Made by a program: the position numbers and the translations under genes. A stretch of DNA of 64,000 nt. Origin: Calvatia gigantea (Eukaryota > Basidiomycota > Agaricomycetes > Agaricales > Lycoperdaceae). The notes under the pieces were generated by a model. The model was not told where the DNA came from, ran no database searches, and saw only the letters and a program-made list of their open reading frames with translations. Positions 50,222 to 62,050 of the stretch are shown in pieces. The stretch spans positions 930,001 to 994,000 of the forward strand of contig JACAAK010000006.1 of the NCBI GenBank assembly GCA_025093985.1, written 5' to 3'. Position 1 is the first letter of the stretch. Each line of letters opens with the position of its first letter.

Positions 50222-51209
50222 TCAGGAAGCTCATTGAAGTTGCCATGGATCACAGCTGTGGCAAGGGATTTCTCAGTTGTACTGATAAGATACTTTCCAT
50301 CATTGGATTACACAAAGAAGACAGACAAGTGGCTTTGGCTGTCTTGTCAGATAGGGACTAGGATCCCTTCAAAGGGGAAGTTGGTCATGGTAGAGCTCTC
50401 CCAATAATTCTTGACTATCAAGTTCCAATAGTGTTTGTTACATTCTTGTCCAGGTAGTACAGTATGGAACTTTGTGGGTAGTAGAAAAACTAAAATGATT
50501 TTGGGGAGGGATAATGGTTTTTATGAAGTGGCAGAGGGTGTTGACTTCCTCTTTCATTGAGACAGTGACTTCTTTGTCCATAGGAGTATCTGTTTGAGTG
50601 GGCAGGATCTGTAGGTTTGACAGTGTCATACAGTTCTTTGAGGGTATTGTATACCCTGCTAACAAGGTCTTCAATTTCTAGGTCTTCAGGCATAGCATTA
50701 CAGCTAAGTAGGTTGATAGCTACATCTCCTAGTTCTAGAAATATTTCAGCAATGTCAAGGTGCTTGAATACTTCCAGGGCAAGGTCAATTCTGTTTTGAA
50801 GGCCTTTGACACAGGTTTGTTCAGCAGGATTGAGAGGAGACTGGGCAAGTGCATGGAATATGGAGGGGATGTGCTGGCTGGTGAACATGGAAGCATTTTC
50901 AAATCCACCATATATATCAGTGAACATGATGCAAGCAGTGGTGAGGGTGATGAGGCAGTTCATATTTAGCCTCTTGTTCTGGGCAATAATCATGGTCAGT
51001 TTGGCATTGGTAGTATTATTGACATTTTTGAGTAGGGCCTCAAGTAGGCCTTGAGTGGGTGACAGGATAGTGGCCATGTTGTAGCATATGCCACTAGGTG
51101 TAGGTGCTTTGCTGTTTCCAGATTTGGAGAAGGGAACTGAAGAGATTCTGGTGGGAGTAGAGTGGACAAGAGAAGAGATAGTGACATGGTTAGATTGGAA
51201 GACAAGCAT
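50222..51209 (-). pseudogene. Post-pol ORF of family C, copy C2
   Basis: From ATG 51209 there are 239 open codons: MLVFQSNHVTISSLVHS, then GLLEALLKNVNNTTNAKLTM, LITLTTACIMFTDIYGGF, and a helical stretch NRIDLALEVFKHLDIAEIF and LEIEDLVSRVYNTLKELYD. After a frameshift near 50590 it goes on with MDKEVTVSMKEEVNTLCHF, matching C1. This copy preserves the N-terminal two thirds best, while C1 preserves the C-terminal third. Together they suggest a protein of about 330 residues, mostly helical. Function unknown. Confidence 0.68.
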
Positions 51210-51214
51210 GTTCC

Positions 51215-54200
51215 TACTAGTTGGTTCATTTGTTGGATACTTTCTTGGATTTTCTGCCCTCTCCTGTATGGGTATCCTCCAAATGCCTTTTTAGGTATTC
51301 TTGTATTGCTTCTTTTGCATTTCTCAAGTTAAACTCTGCTGTCCATGTATCATCTTCATTGCTATACCCTTTCCAATATACTAGGAACTGATATCCCTGT
51401 CCTCATTTTTGTCATCCTCAGATCCCACCTATCTCATATTCTTCCTCATTATTGATGACTACTGGTTCAGGTGCCAGGGCATCCTGTTGACTCAGAAACT
51501 TGGCCTTTTGTGCTGATGTCAACAGTTGTTTGTTAAAAACATCATGGATTGCCCATCTCTCTGGTAGGGCAAGCCAATATGCTGCTTTTCCTATCTTTTC
51601 CTTTATTTGGAAATGTCTATACCTTTTCTGGTCTAGTTTCTTTGATGGCTGATTAGTATGGATATTGGTGTTCTCCAGCCACACTTCATTGCCAATTTGA
51701 TATGTTTTGGAATGGAGCTTACTATTGTTGTATTGCTATTTCATCTTTTCTTAGTATGATTGTAGTGCTGATGAAGTGTTATCTTGGATGGTCTGTAGTT
51801 GTTTTAGAAACTCCATGCTGCTAGGGTTGTTCATAACTCTGCTGTCCTTTCCTTTCCAGGTGTGTCATCTATAGTTCAGGAAAAATGGCATTTTCTGTGT
51901 TCCTCCATATTGCTTGTCATTGTACTGAAATTTGGCCATTGGTAACCATTCTGACCAGTTATTTTGGTTATAGTTGCAATACAACTGGAGATAGGTCTCT
52001 ACTTCTCAGTTGATTTGCTCTGTCTGTCCATCTGTTTGAGGGTGGTAGACTGTTGACAAGTTTCATTCTATTCCTAATCCCTTGAACAATTCCTTCATGA
52101 ATTCTGATGCAAATTGTGGTCCTCAGTTGCTAAGTACTTTCCACAGTATGCCATGAAGCTTTCATATTTTGTTTCAATAGATCTGTAATATGTCCTTGAA
52201 TGAAACATCCATTTTTGTTGCTATAAGTTGTATTATTTTTGTGAATAGGTTGACTATGACAAGTATAGCATCATTTCCCTTGGATTCTGGTAGTGGTCCA
52301 ATGAGATTGATGCTGATTTCTTCCCATGGACCATTTGGTGTAAAAAGGGGGTACAGTGGTGATTTCAGTGGTACCATTTGTATTTTATTCCTTTAGCATG
52401 TTTGGCAGCTGTGGGTATATCTCTTCACATCTTTTCATATAGTAGGCCACCAATAATTTCTGGTAATGAGTTCCATCATTCTATGTTGTCCCAGGTGTCC
52501 AGTGTCAGGGGTATCATGGTATTGCCATAGGATTTCTTCTCATAGTTTTAGATTAGGTGGCATGTAAATGCTGTTTTCTTTGTAAATGACTTGGCCATGT
52601 TCCATTAGGTTGGTGCCACCCTTTTGGAGTTCCATTGTAACCACAGTTTCTCATCAGGGATTCTTCTTTATCTGCTCTAGGAAGGTGGGTTTGATGAACA
52701 GTTCTACTCTTAGCAAGATAGTGTTATTGGAGTTTTCTTCATTCTGTTGCATTATCCATATCCAGTCTTTTTGGATTATGGTGACTAGTTTACTGTCTGT
52801 TTGTTCTGGTTTTTGGTGTATTTGGAACAACAGGTCCACCTTTGTGTTCATTTTGCCAGGTATGTATTGTAGGGTAAAGTCATAATTCTGCAAATGTAGG
52901 TACCACCTTGCTTGTCTTCCATTGAGTTTTTGTGGTTCTCAGAAATACTTGAGGTTCTCATGATTGGTCCATATTTCAAATTTTTCTTCTGTATTGAGAA
53001 GGTAGTGTTGCCACTTCTTCAGAGTGTAGACTATTGCCAATAGTTTCTTGTCATAGATTTTGTAATTTCACTCTGCTAGTGAGAGTATACATAATATGAA
53101 GGCAATTGGGTGCCATTTCTCTTTCTGCTGTTGTGATAGTACTTTTCCCAGGACATAGTCAGATGTGTCGACTTCTACTTAGAACTAGCCTTGTCTTTGG
53201 GGCAGCATTAGTGTCAGTTCTTCAGTGATATGTTGTTTCAAATTGTCAAATGTGTTTTGGTGTTCCTCTGTCCATTCCCATGTAGTAGTCCCTTTGAGTT
53301 TATTAAGTGGCCCTGCAATTTTGCTGAAATTCTTGATGAACTATCAATAGTAATTGGCAAAACCCAGAAATCTTTTGACTGCCTTGGTATTTCCCAGCTT
53401 GGGCCAGTTGTGTATGGATTTGACCTTTTCTTCTTCCATTTTGATTTGCCTGTGGCCTACTTTTACTCTGAGCATTGGAATTTCTTCAGCATTAAATATG
53501 CATTTTGACCTTTTGAAGCATAGATTGTACTGGACTGCACATTTTAAGAACTATATTGTCTGTTCCTTCATCTGTTCCTTTATGTCTCCAGGGAATGCAA
53601 AGTTGTCCACATAGTTAACAATGTCTCTGTTCTGCAGTAGATCACAGAATATACTTGTCATCATCCTGGAAAAGGTTTCTGGTAAATTACTAAGGCCAAA
53701 ATACATCACTGTTGGTTTGAATAGTCCTTCATTGGTCAGGAAGGTAGCCTTCCACTTGTCTTCTTCTTTGATTCTGACATTGTTGTACCCCTAAATGATA
53801 TTGAGTTTGTTAAAGTATTTTGCTTTGCCCAATTTGTCAATGACCTCTCTGATTCTTGGCAGTGGTGTTTTGTCTTTGACAACTACATTGTTTAGCCACT
53901 GGTAGTCCTGAATTAACTGTTTGGATTTGTCCTTCTTTGGGATAAAGAAGATAGGAGCAGCATATGGGGATTTCAATGGTTGTATCCATCCTGATTCAAG
54001 ATTCTCTTTGATAAATGCCTTGAGTTCATCCTGTTCCTTGACTGTCATGTTGTAGGTGCCTGTATTTATTTCCTTTGGTATGTTATCCATTAAGACTATT
54101 TTGTGGTCCATTCCATTTGTTCTGGGAGTTTGTCAAAGATTATTTTGTTGAACAAGTGTGTAAATGGCTGGATGTAGTCTAGTAAGTCCTCTGGTTTAGT

Positions 54201-54743
54201 TGGGTCTAGTTTATCCTTTTCTTCCCATATACCTTCAGTTGTGGTGATACTTTGAATTTTGTCTATGATGTGAATGTCCTTGTGTGGGAAATGACAGTGT
54301 GGTGGGCACTGGGTGAATCTGATTGATCCAGTGACCCAGTTGACTTTGGGGTTATGTTTAACTAACCAGTCATGTCCTTAAGAATATGTTTGCTCTGTTC
54401 TGAAGTTGTACCACTGATACTTCAATTGTTTCTTTGTGCTCCTGGATGTCTACCTGGACTGTAGCTACCTCTGTTACTTTTCCTCCCTGGTTTGGTATGC
54501 TGTTTGCATTTAATACCATAATTTCTTGTTTCAATTTCTTCATCAGAATTTTTTCCTTGTTGATGAGTTTTTTGCTGATACTGCTAGTAGTACAGCCTGA
54601 ATCAACAATGGTATTGACTGTTATAGTCCTTTTCTTGGTCCATATGTCACCTTTGAGATTTGGTTTGCACTTTCATTTCTGAGGAATCATATAATATTTT
54701 TCTGATATCCTAGATATAAGTTTCTTGACTTACAAGGCAGTGC
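51215..54743 (-). pseudogene. pol of C2, decayed
   Basis: Recognisable pieces on the minus strand: protease region near 54600 (SKNSSTR-type remnants), RT (KSPYAAPIFFIPKKD near 53960, NFAFPGD-type sequence near 53600), RNase H and YIPGKMN near 52860, integrase (NGPWEEISINLIGPLPESKG near 52320), and NNEEEYEIGG near 51440 at the start of the chromodomain. Numerous stops break the frame throughout. Confidence 0.78.
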
Positions 54744-55889
54744 CTACTCAAAGTCTTCAGAAAAATCCTTCTGTTCTCCTTGTTTGGCTTCTTCTACTGC
54801 CCAGATTTGAACTTTCTTGGGTGTGGTACAAGTTTTTGTGATATAGCCAGGTTTGCTACAGTTGTAGTAGGTTAAGCCCTTGGGTTTCTTGCAATTCTTG
54901 GCTATATGTCCAAAAATGCCACAGTTGTAGCATTTTGGTTCTCCTTTGGCAAAAAAAATGTGTTACTGACTGCCAATCTCCATGGGTTCTTCTGTTCCTC
55001 CATATGTGGTCCTAGAGCCAGTCTTTTTGTCTCCTTAGTATTTGGATGCTTCATATCCTTGTCCTACAGCCAATATGGCTTCTCTCTATTTGAGATAGGT
55101 CTCCAGTCTAGCACTGGGTGAGTATCCAGTGATTGTGTATATAATGTCCTGTCAGGCATTTTTTCTAAGTAAGAACATTGCATGCTTGCTGTCTGTCTTT
55201 GCCTTGCTTTTCAAGATATTGAATTCTATGATGTAGTCAGTGGTGTTTCAGTTCCCTTGTTTAAATTTCTTGATCTGCCATTCCACCTTGGCATTCATTG
55301 TATTGTCTGAAAATATCTTTCTAAATTCCTCAGCAAACTCCTTCCAGTCAACCAAGTCTTTTTCTAAAATTCTTGGTGCTTTCATAGCAGTGTATACTTC
55401 TGCAGTTCTTTCCTGTAGTCTGGCTAAGACTGCTACAGCCTTGTCATCAGCCATTATGATTTTGTTAAACTTCATGAAGAGTATCATTGCTTTCCATCAA
55501 TCATTGAATTTGGTTTGAGTGCCATCAAAGAACCCTGGGTCAGACATGAGGCTCTTTCTATTGGGTCCTGAGGTAGGCACAGTGTTGTCAGTCCTTTCTT
55601 GTTCTTGCCCTTGGTTCTCTAGCTTTTCTTCTGCTAAGTCAAGCTCATTCAAAAGTTTGGACAGGAATTCTTCATCTCTAGTTGGTTCTACTATGTAGTT
55701 CACTCCTTGTGAGTCATCAATGGATTTGTTGCCTGGGTTTGCAACTAGTTCTTCATGTGCAGGTACTTCAGAGTTCTCTGCTTCTTCATCTGATGTTTCA
55801 TTGTCTGTAGTTATAACTTCTTCTTCTTCTTGCTTGTCATCTATTACTTCAAGGTTTGGTTCTCTGTATTTGTCAGGGTTCAGGCTCAT
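54744..55889 (-). pseudogene. gag of C2, decayed
   Basis: ATG 55889 starts MSLNPDKYREPNLEVIDD, an acidic region of about 130 codons (EEEEVITTDNETSDEEAE, LSKLLNELDLAEEKL). Gag core sequence follows (MILFMKFNKIIMADDKAVAV, DWKEFAEEFRKIFSD) and the knuckle CYNCGIFGHIAKNCKKPKG near 54925. Several TGA/TAA codons interrupt it. It is the best example of the intact family-C gag start. Confidence 0.8.
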
Positions 55890-55972
55890 AAACTAGCTCC
55901 TAAGTTCATCATAGTTTGAGCCTATTTCAGCTCTTCCTTCTTGCAAGGTGAGATGGAGATGCTTAAACCAAA

Positions 55973-56279
55973 TATTATGACCTTTACAAGTTGTTACCCC
56001 AGGTTGCAACTTATAGCAAGGCTTGAGAGCATAGAGGGAATGATCAATGAGGTAGTTTAAGTGTACCAAATACAGAAGTGTGTATGTACACTTAAATACA
56101 AAAGGTTCATCTGGTTGAATAGATGAAGCTACTACATGAAATGTCTGATAGACATGGTATGGTAGTATACAAGTCATAACTCAGAGATTGCTGAGACAGA
56201 AATAATGTGAAACAGGTACAGCAAGATATAGAACAGAGACAAGGATAGAGATGTAGTGAGAATGGTAGAATCCACAACA
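55973..56279 (-). repeat. 5' LTR of C2
   Basis: 307 bases on the minus strand from TGTTGTGGATTCTACC to GGTCATAATA, followed by TTTGGTTAAGCATCTCC. Confidence 0.85.
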
Positions 56280-56284
56280 TCCAT

Positions 56285-56373
56285 ACACTTAACTACCTGT
56301 GCTTTTCCTTATTCTCTCTCAAGTCTTGCCTAAGCTGCAACTTGAGTCAACAACTTGTATAGGTCATAATATT
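56285..56373 (+). repeat. 5' LTR of C5, right part
   Basis: The last 89 bases of a family-C LTR ending GGTCATAATA, followed by TTTGGTTAAGCATCCC. It continues the left part at 43264-43488. Confidence 0.75.
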
Positions 56374-58212
56374 TGGTTAAGCATCCCTATCTTAACTTGT
56401 AGTAGGAGCTAGTGAATGAGCTCAAATTATGACAAACCACAGTATAGAGAACCTAATCTAGAAGACATAGTAGACCAGAAGGCATTCACTAAAGAATTCC
56501 ACAAAATATTCTCCAATGATGCTATGAATGCCAAAGCTGAATGGCAAATCAAAAAAATTCAAACAAGCAAATAAAAACACTACAGATTTCTTAATTGAAT
56601 TCAATGTCCTAAAGAACAAAGCAAAGATAGACAGCAAGTACACAATATTCTTTTTCAAGAAAAATATCCAACACAACATTATTTATACTATTATAGATTA
56701 CATGCTGGATTCTAGACCAGGTATATACCCAGAACAGAGGAAAGTGATCCTGTCAGTAAGACAAGAACACAAAGTGTTACAAACTTACTGTAGACTAACT
56801 CAATTTTTCCTCTGCTAATATATTAACTTTCCTTCTAGAACTTCCCTTTCTCTATACTCTGGTCCAATCTTTATTTATTATCACATGTATTCCTAGTTCA
56901 TTTTCTTATGACTTGTTCTGAGTCATGTTTCTTTTTATACTTTGTATTTCCACCACTGGACTTTTATTTACTTGTATTCCTCTTCTTATAACTTATACTC
57001 TCTCTTCTCTATTCATTACTTATTCCCTATGACTCCATAGATTACCAATTAACCCATAGTAGTCTCTCATTGACTCATACCCTCTTACTATATAATGACT
57101 CATCTCTTATGCATAGCTAGTATATAACTCTAAGTAGTACTCCTGTATTACCTTAGGTTATTCTAGTAACAAGCTTCCTTATCTTCACTCATCTGTTACA
57201 AGGTTAACAACCTTGGGGACTGCAGTGGCATTTAACTTGGACTTCTCAGACAAGTGCAAGCTTCTACTCAAGGGAGCAATCCAAAGTCTATACAGAAGTC
57301 ATTGAGACTTGCCAATACTTCTGGGCTATAGCATTGAACCTCTCCCTGAGTGGAGATGATCCAGGCCTGGTTGTGAAGTAAGGTAACATACATAACACAA
57401 AGCAACTGAATACAAAGAAAACAAGAAGACTAGCTCCAGTACTACATATGGAGGAGCAGGAAAACCTATGGAGATAGGATAATAGCATTATATCTTCAAT
57501 AATAAAGAAGAACCAAAATGCTACAATTGCAGCATTTTCAGACATATTGCCAAGAACTGTAGAAAGCCAAAGAACATGACCTGTGTTAACTACAAGAAAA
57601 CAGGATATATTGCCAAGAATTGCACTGCTCCAAAGAAGATCCAGATTAGAGCTGTAGAAAATACTGAAGAGAAAGAACAAAAGAATTTTTCTGAAGACTC
57701 CAAGTAGGCACAACCTTGCAAGTCAAAAATCTTGTATCTAGGATATCCAACAAATACTATATAATTCCCCAGAAATAAAAGTGCAAACTAGACCTAAAAA
57801 GCAATATCAAGACAGAAAGAGGTTCTATTATGGTAAATACTATTGTTGATTCAGGATGCACTACCAGCAGCATTAGTCAACAACTAGTTGACATCAAAAA
57901 AATTCCAACAAGAAAATTAGACAGAAAGATTACAGTACTAAATGTAGATAGCACACCACACAAAGGAGGAGGAATAATAGAAAAGGTCATAATTGAAATG
58001 GAAATCAAAGGCTATAAGGAAGAAATTAAAGCCTCTATAGTCTATCTACAAGATAAAGTAGACATCTTCTTAGGACATGACTGGCTAGTCAAACATAACC
58101 TAGAAGTTGATTGAAACACTGGAGTAATTAAGTTTACCAGATACCCACCATCTTGCCAGATCCCATACAAAAACATCAATGTTGTAGATAAAATCTGAAG
58201 TATTGCTGTAAT
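56374..58212 (+). pseudogene. Remnant of C5 internal region: gag and protease
   Basis: A gag start ATG at 56416 is followed, after a deletion near 56463, by the end of the gag core (KQANKNTTDFLIEFNVLKN). A solo LTR splits gag at 56775-57397. Then two knuckles (CYNCSIFRHIAKNC-like and a second near 57600) and a well-kept protease frame 57830-58114: NTIVDSGCTTSSISQQL, then DKVDIFLGHDWLVKHN. Similarity ends near 58212, before the RT. Confidence 0.75.
56775..57397 (+). repeat. Solo LTR of family A, TSD CAAAG
   Basis: 623 bases from TGTTACAAACTTACTG to ATACATAACA, flanked by CAAAG at 56770-56774 and 57398-57402. It gives the reference length for the family-A LTR. It splits the gag remnant of C5. 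Confidence 0.92.
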
Positions 58213-58229
58213 AGAGCACATTACAGTCT

Positions 58230-58700
58230 TCCACCTGTTGTGAGAAAACTCCTGTTGGATTCTCAGGAGTCTGGATGGACTCCAGACAGAATTTTCCTTT
58301 TTTGGACAAAATAAACACATAATTGGACAGAAATGGACAGGAATCTGAATGGAGTCCTAAAATACTCCTGAGGTACTCCTGAAGACTCCTGAGGTATTCC
58401 TGAGGTATTCCTAAGGACTTCTGAGGTACTTCTGAGGACTTTTGTCTATTTCTGCTCAATTATATAACAGAACTCTCAGAACTTTGGACAGGAGTACCCC
58501 AGAACTCCTTAGGACTCTAGACAGAACTTGGACAGAAGTACCTCAGGACTCTTCAGGACTTTGGACAGAACTTAGACAAGAGTATCTCAAGACTCTTCAG
58601 GACTCTAGACAAAGCTTGGATAGAAGTATCTTAGGACTTCTCAGGACTTTGGACAGAATGTGGACAGGAGTACCTCAGGACTCCTGTCCCTGTAAATACA
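58230..58700. repeat. Minisatellite-like array
   Basis: Two adjoining arrays. About 58360-58442 has a 10-11 base unit, ACTCCTGAGGT and variants. About 58475-58690 has four imperfect units of roughly 57 bases containing CAGGACTTTGGACAGAACTT and GGACAGGAGTACCTCAGGAC. The frames across it are open by repetition only. Confidence 0.7.
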
Positions 58701-58949
58701 AAAATAAATTCTCCTGATTTTTTGTGATTTTTTGACTATATTTTTGTATTTTTTGGTTAAGTATTACAGAAGTTATTAATGAATATTTTTGGATACAGTC
58801 CTTGGGGAACTCCTTCCAATTCTGGAGGACTTCCATTATCAGAACAGAATTCCTTTCAGTTCTATTCCATTCTGAGGAAACCTCCTCTAAACTTCAATTC
58901 CTTTTTAGTTCTGGATGGACTCCTTAGAAGTCCATTCAAAATCTTAGAG
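58701..58949. other. Non-coding stretch, GGACTCC-rich
   Basis: No gene seen. Scattered GGACTCC / GGAGTCC words and the phrase CTGGATGGACTCC (58907, also 58270) link it to the neighbouring array. Confidence 0.45.
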
Positions 58950-59140
58950 TCAATGATCAACATGATCAACATTGATCATGACAATCACAACAATCAATGT
59001 AATCAATGTGATCAACATGATCAACATGATCAATGACAATCATGTTAATTATATTGATCATAACAATCATATTAATCATAATTATTGTGATCAATATGAC
59101 TACAATGTTCAACATGGTTGATGATGGTCATTATTATTGA
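58950..59140. repeat. Simple repeat of GATCAACAT / ATGATCAAT type
   Basis: About 190 bases of degenerate repeats of a 9-base unit around the palindrome TGATCA. AT-rich, non-coding. Confidence 0.75.
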
Positions 59141-59413
59141 TCACATTGACCAGGTGCATGGTCTATGCACCTTCTCCCATAGTTGATGTGGCAGTGATTG
59201 CCATATCAACCATTTGCCCTCCACTCTTCTCTTAGCCCCATTACCTCCTCCAACTGCCCTTGCCACCCCTTGCCACTGCTCTCACCACTACCTGCCACTG
59301 TCCTCACCACCATCTACTATCACTCCATTCTCACTATTGTCTGCTGTACTATTATTGTCTATTAAGAAGGAATTGCCAGGAAGGAAACTTGGCACCAGGT
59401 AAGCACCTGCCTT
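59141..59413. other. Spacer with a small hairpin
   Basis: It contains AGGTGCAT-GGTCT-ATGCACCT (59152-59172), a perfect 8-base stem, then a CT-rich stretch (59218-59330). No convincing gene is visible. Confidence 0.5.
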
Positions 59414-59728
59414 TGTTGTGATTTCATCATATCTACATCTTCATCCCCATGTTCTATTACCTTGTTCTACCTTGTTCCCTTTGTGTGCCTGTTTCATACC
59501 TATTCCTGCCCAGCAATCTCTGTTCTATAACTTATATATCAGTGTACCATACTATCCAGACATTTCACTAGTACCTTCATCTATTCAACCAGATGACCTC
59601 TCCATATATAAGCATACCTACTACCACCTGTATTCTGTATGCATAACCATCTTGTGTATTCCTCTCTATACTTTTCAAGTCTTGTCTTAAGCTACAATCT
59701 GAGTTACCAACTTGTACAGGTCATAACA
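59414..59728 (+). repeat. 5' LTR of C3
   Basis: 315 bases from TGTTGTGATTTC to GGTCATAACA, followed by TTTGGTTAAGTATCCC. Confidence 0.82.
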
Positions 59729-59774
59729 TTTGGTTAAGTATCCCTACCTCACCTTGCAGGATAAGAGTTAGTGT

Positions 59775-60531
59775 ATGAGCTTGAACTATAATGAGCCACA
59801 TTGCAGAGAACCACAGCTTGAAGAAGATTCAACAGATGATGAACAGGTCAAACAAGTTGAAGAAACAGGCAATGAAACAATAAATGAAGAACAGGTTGAG
59901 AGCCTGAACTCTGACAAAACAAACAAAGAACTAGTTGTAAATCCAGATGACAAACTCCCAGACAACCCCCAGATTGTGAACCCCACAGAAGAACTCCCTG
60001 CCAATGAAGACAGACTGTCTGAACTACTCAACAGACTTGATTTAATCAAAGAGGAACTAGAGAACTCAGAACTCAGCATGCCTACTGATACAAATACTGT
60101 ACCCATCTCAGGATCCAACAGGAAAAGCCTCATGCCAGACCCAGGGTTCTTCAATGGCACTAGAACCAAATTTGAGGATTGATGGAGGGCCATGATGCTC
60201 TTCATGAAATTCAACAAGATCACCTCAGCAAATGATAAAGCTATAGCTGTTCTAGCTAAACTTAGAGGAGGAACTACAGGAACTTTTACCACTATGAAAG
60301 TACCACAAATCTTAGATGGAGAAGACACCATTGACTAAAAAGAGTTTACCAAAGAATTCTATAAAACCTTTTCTAATAATGCAATAAATGCCAAAGCAGA
60401 ATGGCAAATTAAGAAATTCAAACAAGCCAATAAAAACACTGCCAACTTCCTTATTGAGTTTGATATCCTAAAAAGCAAAGCTAAGGTAGACAGTAAACAC
60501 ACCATGTTTCTACTCAAAAAGAACATCCAAC
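59775..60531 (+). pseudogene. gag of C3, cut by insertion of C4
   Basis: It starts MSLNYNEPHCREPQLEED, with an acidic region to KSLMPDPGFFNGTRTKFED. A TGA follows, then the gag core (MMLFMKFNKITSANDKAIAV, EFYKTFSNNAINAKAEWQ). The frame stops abruptly at 60531, where the LTR of C4 begins. Confidence 0.8.
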
Positions 60532-60837
60532 TGTTGTGGGTTTTTACTGATCAGGTCATACTCCATTATCATCTGCATTCTCATTTATCAGTGTACCTAT
60601 TTCTTCTATTTCTGTTGAGCAATCTCTGAGCATGACTCACATTAACTATCATGCCAGTCTTACCAGATGTTTCACATAGTTACTCCATCCATTCAACTGG
60701 ATGACCTCCTCATATTTAAGCATACATACATCTACTGTATTCAGTATGCTTAACCACCTTTGTTCTCTCCCCCTTACTCACCCTCAAGACTTAGCCCAAG
60801 TTGCAACCTGAGGTCTAATCAGACTAAGGCCATAACA
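60532..60837 (+). repeat. 5' LTR of C4
   Basis: 306 bases from TGTTGTGGGTTTTTACTG to GGCCATAACA, then TTTGGTTAAGCATCCCC. The other LTR lies beyond the window, so the target duplication cannot be checked; the left flank is CCAAC. Confidence 0.85.
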
Positions 60838-60918
60838 TTTGGTTAAGCATCCCCACTTCACCTTGCAGGAGTAGGCTGAAACAGGCCTGAACAAACAAGA
60901 CAACCTAGGAGCTAGTAT

Positions 60919-62050
60919 ATAAGCTTGAACCCAGACAAATATAGAGAACCAAATCTCAAAGTCACTGACAACAAGTCAGAAACATCAGATAAAGAAGAAA
61001 CAGGGAACCCCAAAGTACCTGAAGAACCAACAGGAGAAACACACAACAAACCCAGAGCAAACCCAGCAGGAGAAGAAGTACTATCAGAACTTCTAAATGA
61101 ACTTGACCTAGTAGAAGAAGAGCTAATACATCAGGAGAAATCAGATGAATCAAGCTCAGATGAAACAGAATCAGAAACTGATCCAGACATGACCAATAAT
61201 GCAGTAGTACCCACAACAGCACCTAGTGGAAAAGGCTTAGTGCCAGACCCTAGATTCTTCGATGGCACCTGTACCAAATTTGACAACTGGTGGAGAGCAA
61301 TGATGCTCTTTCATGAAGTTCAACAAAATAGTCTCAGTAGATGACAAGGCCATAGCAGTCTTAGCCAGACTATGAGGAGAAACAGCAGGAGCCTATGCAG
61401 CTATGAAAGCCCCACAAATCTTAGATGGAGAAGATTCAGGTAGACTGGAAGGTATTCTCCAAGGACTTTAGGAAAACCTTCTCCAATGATGCTTCAAATA
61501 GCAAAGCAGAATGGCAAATTGAGAAATTCAAACAAGGAAACAAAAACACAGCTGACTACCTAATTGAGTTCCAAGTCCTAAAAAGCAAGGTGAAAACAGA
61601 CAACAAACATACAATGTTTCTGCTCAAGAAAAACACCAGACAGAACATCATCCATACTATCATGGGCTACCCACCCAGTGCCAGACCAGATACCTATGCA
61701 GAATGGACAGAAGCCATTCTTGCTGTTGGACAAGGGTACTGAAGTATCAGAATACCAAGGAGATAAGAAAACTAACACCAGGACAACTTATGGAGGAATG
61801 GAAGAACCAATGGAGATAGGCAGCAGATGTCACATCTTCAATGCAAAAGGGGAACCAAAATACTACAATTGTGGTGTTCTCAGTCACATTGCCAAGGACT
61901 GCAAGAAGCCCAAGGGGCTAACCTATTATAACTGTGGAAAAATAGGTCACATCGCTAAAGTTTGCACCGCACCCAAGAAAGTACAAATCTGAGCAGTAGA
62001 AGAAGCCAACCCAGGAGAGCAGAAGGATTTTTCCTGAAGACTCTGAGTAG
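60919..62050 (+). pseudogene. gag of C4, start codon lost
   Basis: The position of the gag ATG in other copies reads ATA here (60919-60921), followed by SLNPDKYREPNLKV. The frame is then open to RFFDGTCTKFDNWWRAMMLF before a frameshift near 61315. The core and knuckles follow (DNWWRAMM, YYNCGVLSHIAKDCKKPKG near 61861, YYNCGKIGHIAKVC near 61930). It ends near TAG 62048-62050. Confidence 0.8.

Larger units (their letters stand above)
43489..56279 (-). mobile_element. Gypsy element C2 (minus strand), TSD TCCAT, containing element C1
   Basis: Its 5' LTR is 56279-55973 and its 3' LTR is 50196-50079 joined to 43678-43489 (308 bases). TCCAT duplications are at 43484-43488 and 56280-56284. Internal order on the minus strand: gag (55889), pol, post-pol ORF (51209-50222), purine tract TAATTGGGGGG. 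Both LTRs end TAATA instead of TAACA. Many stops and frameshifts show it is inactive. Confidence 0.88.

Noticed and set aside
58442..58717. A 91-codon repetitive protein
   Set aside because: The frame is open only because the 57-base tandem unit is a multiple of three; no start context or conservation.
59152..59172. A transcription terminator hairpin
   Set aside because: A perfect 8-base stem, but isolated in fungal repeat DNA with no gene next to it; factor-independent terminators of this type do not apply here.
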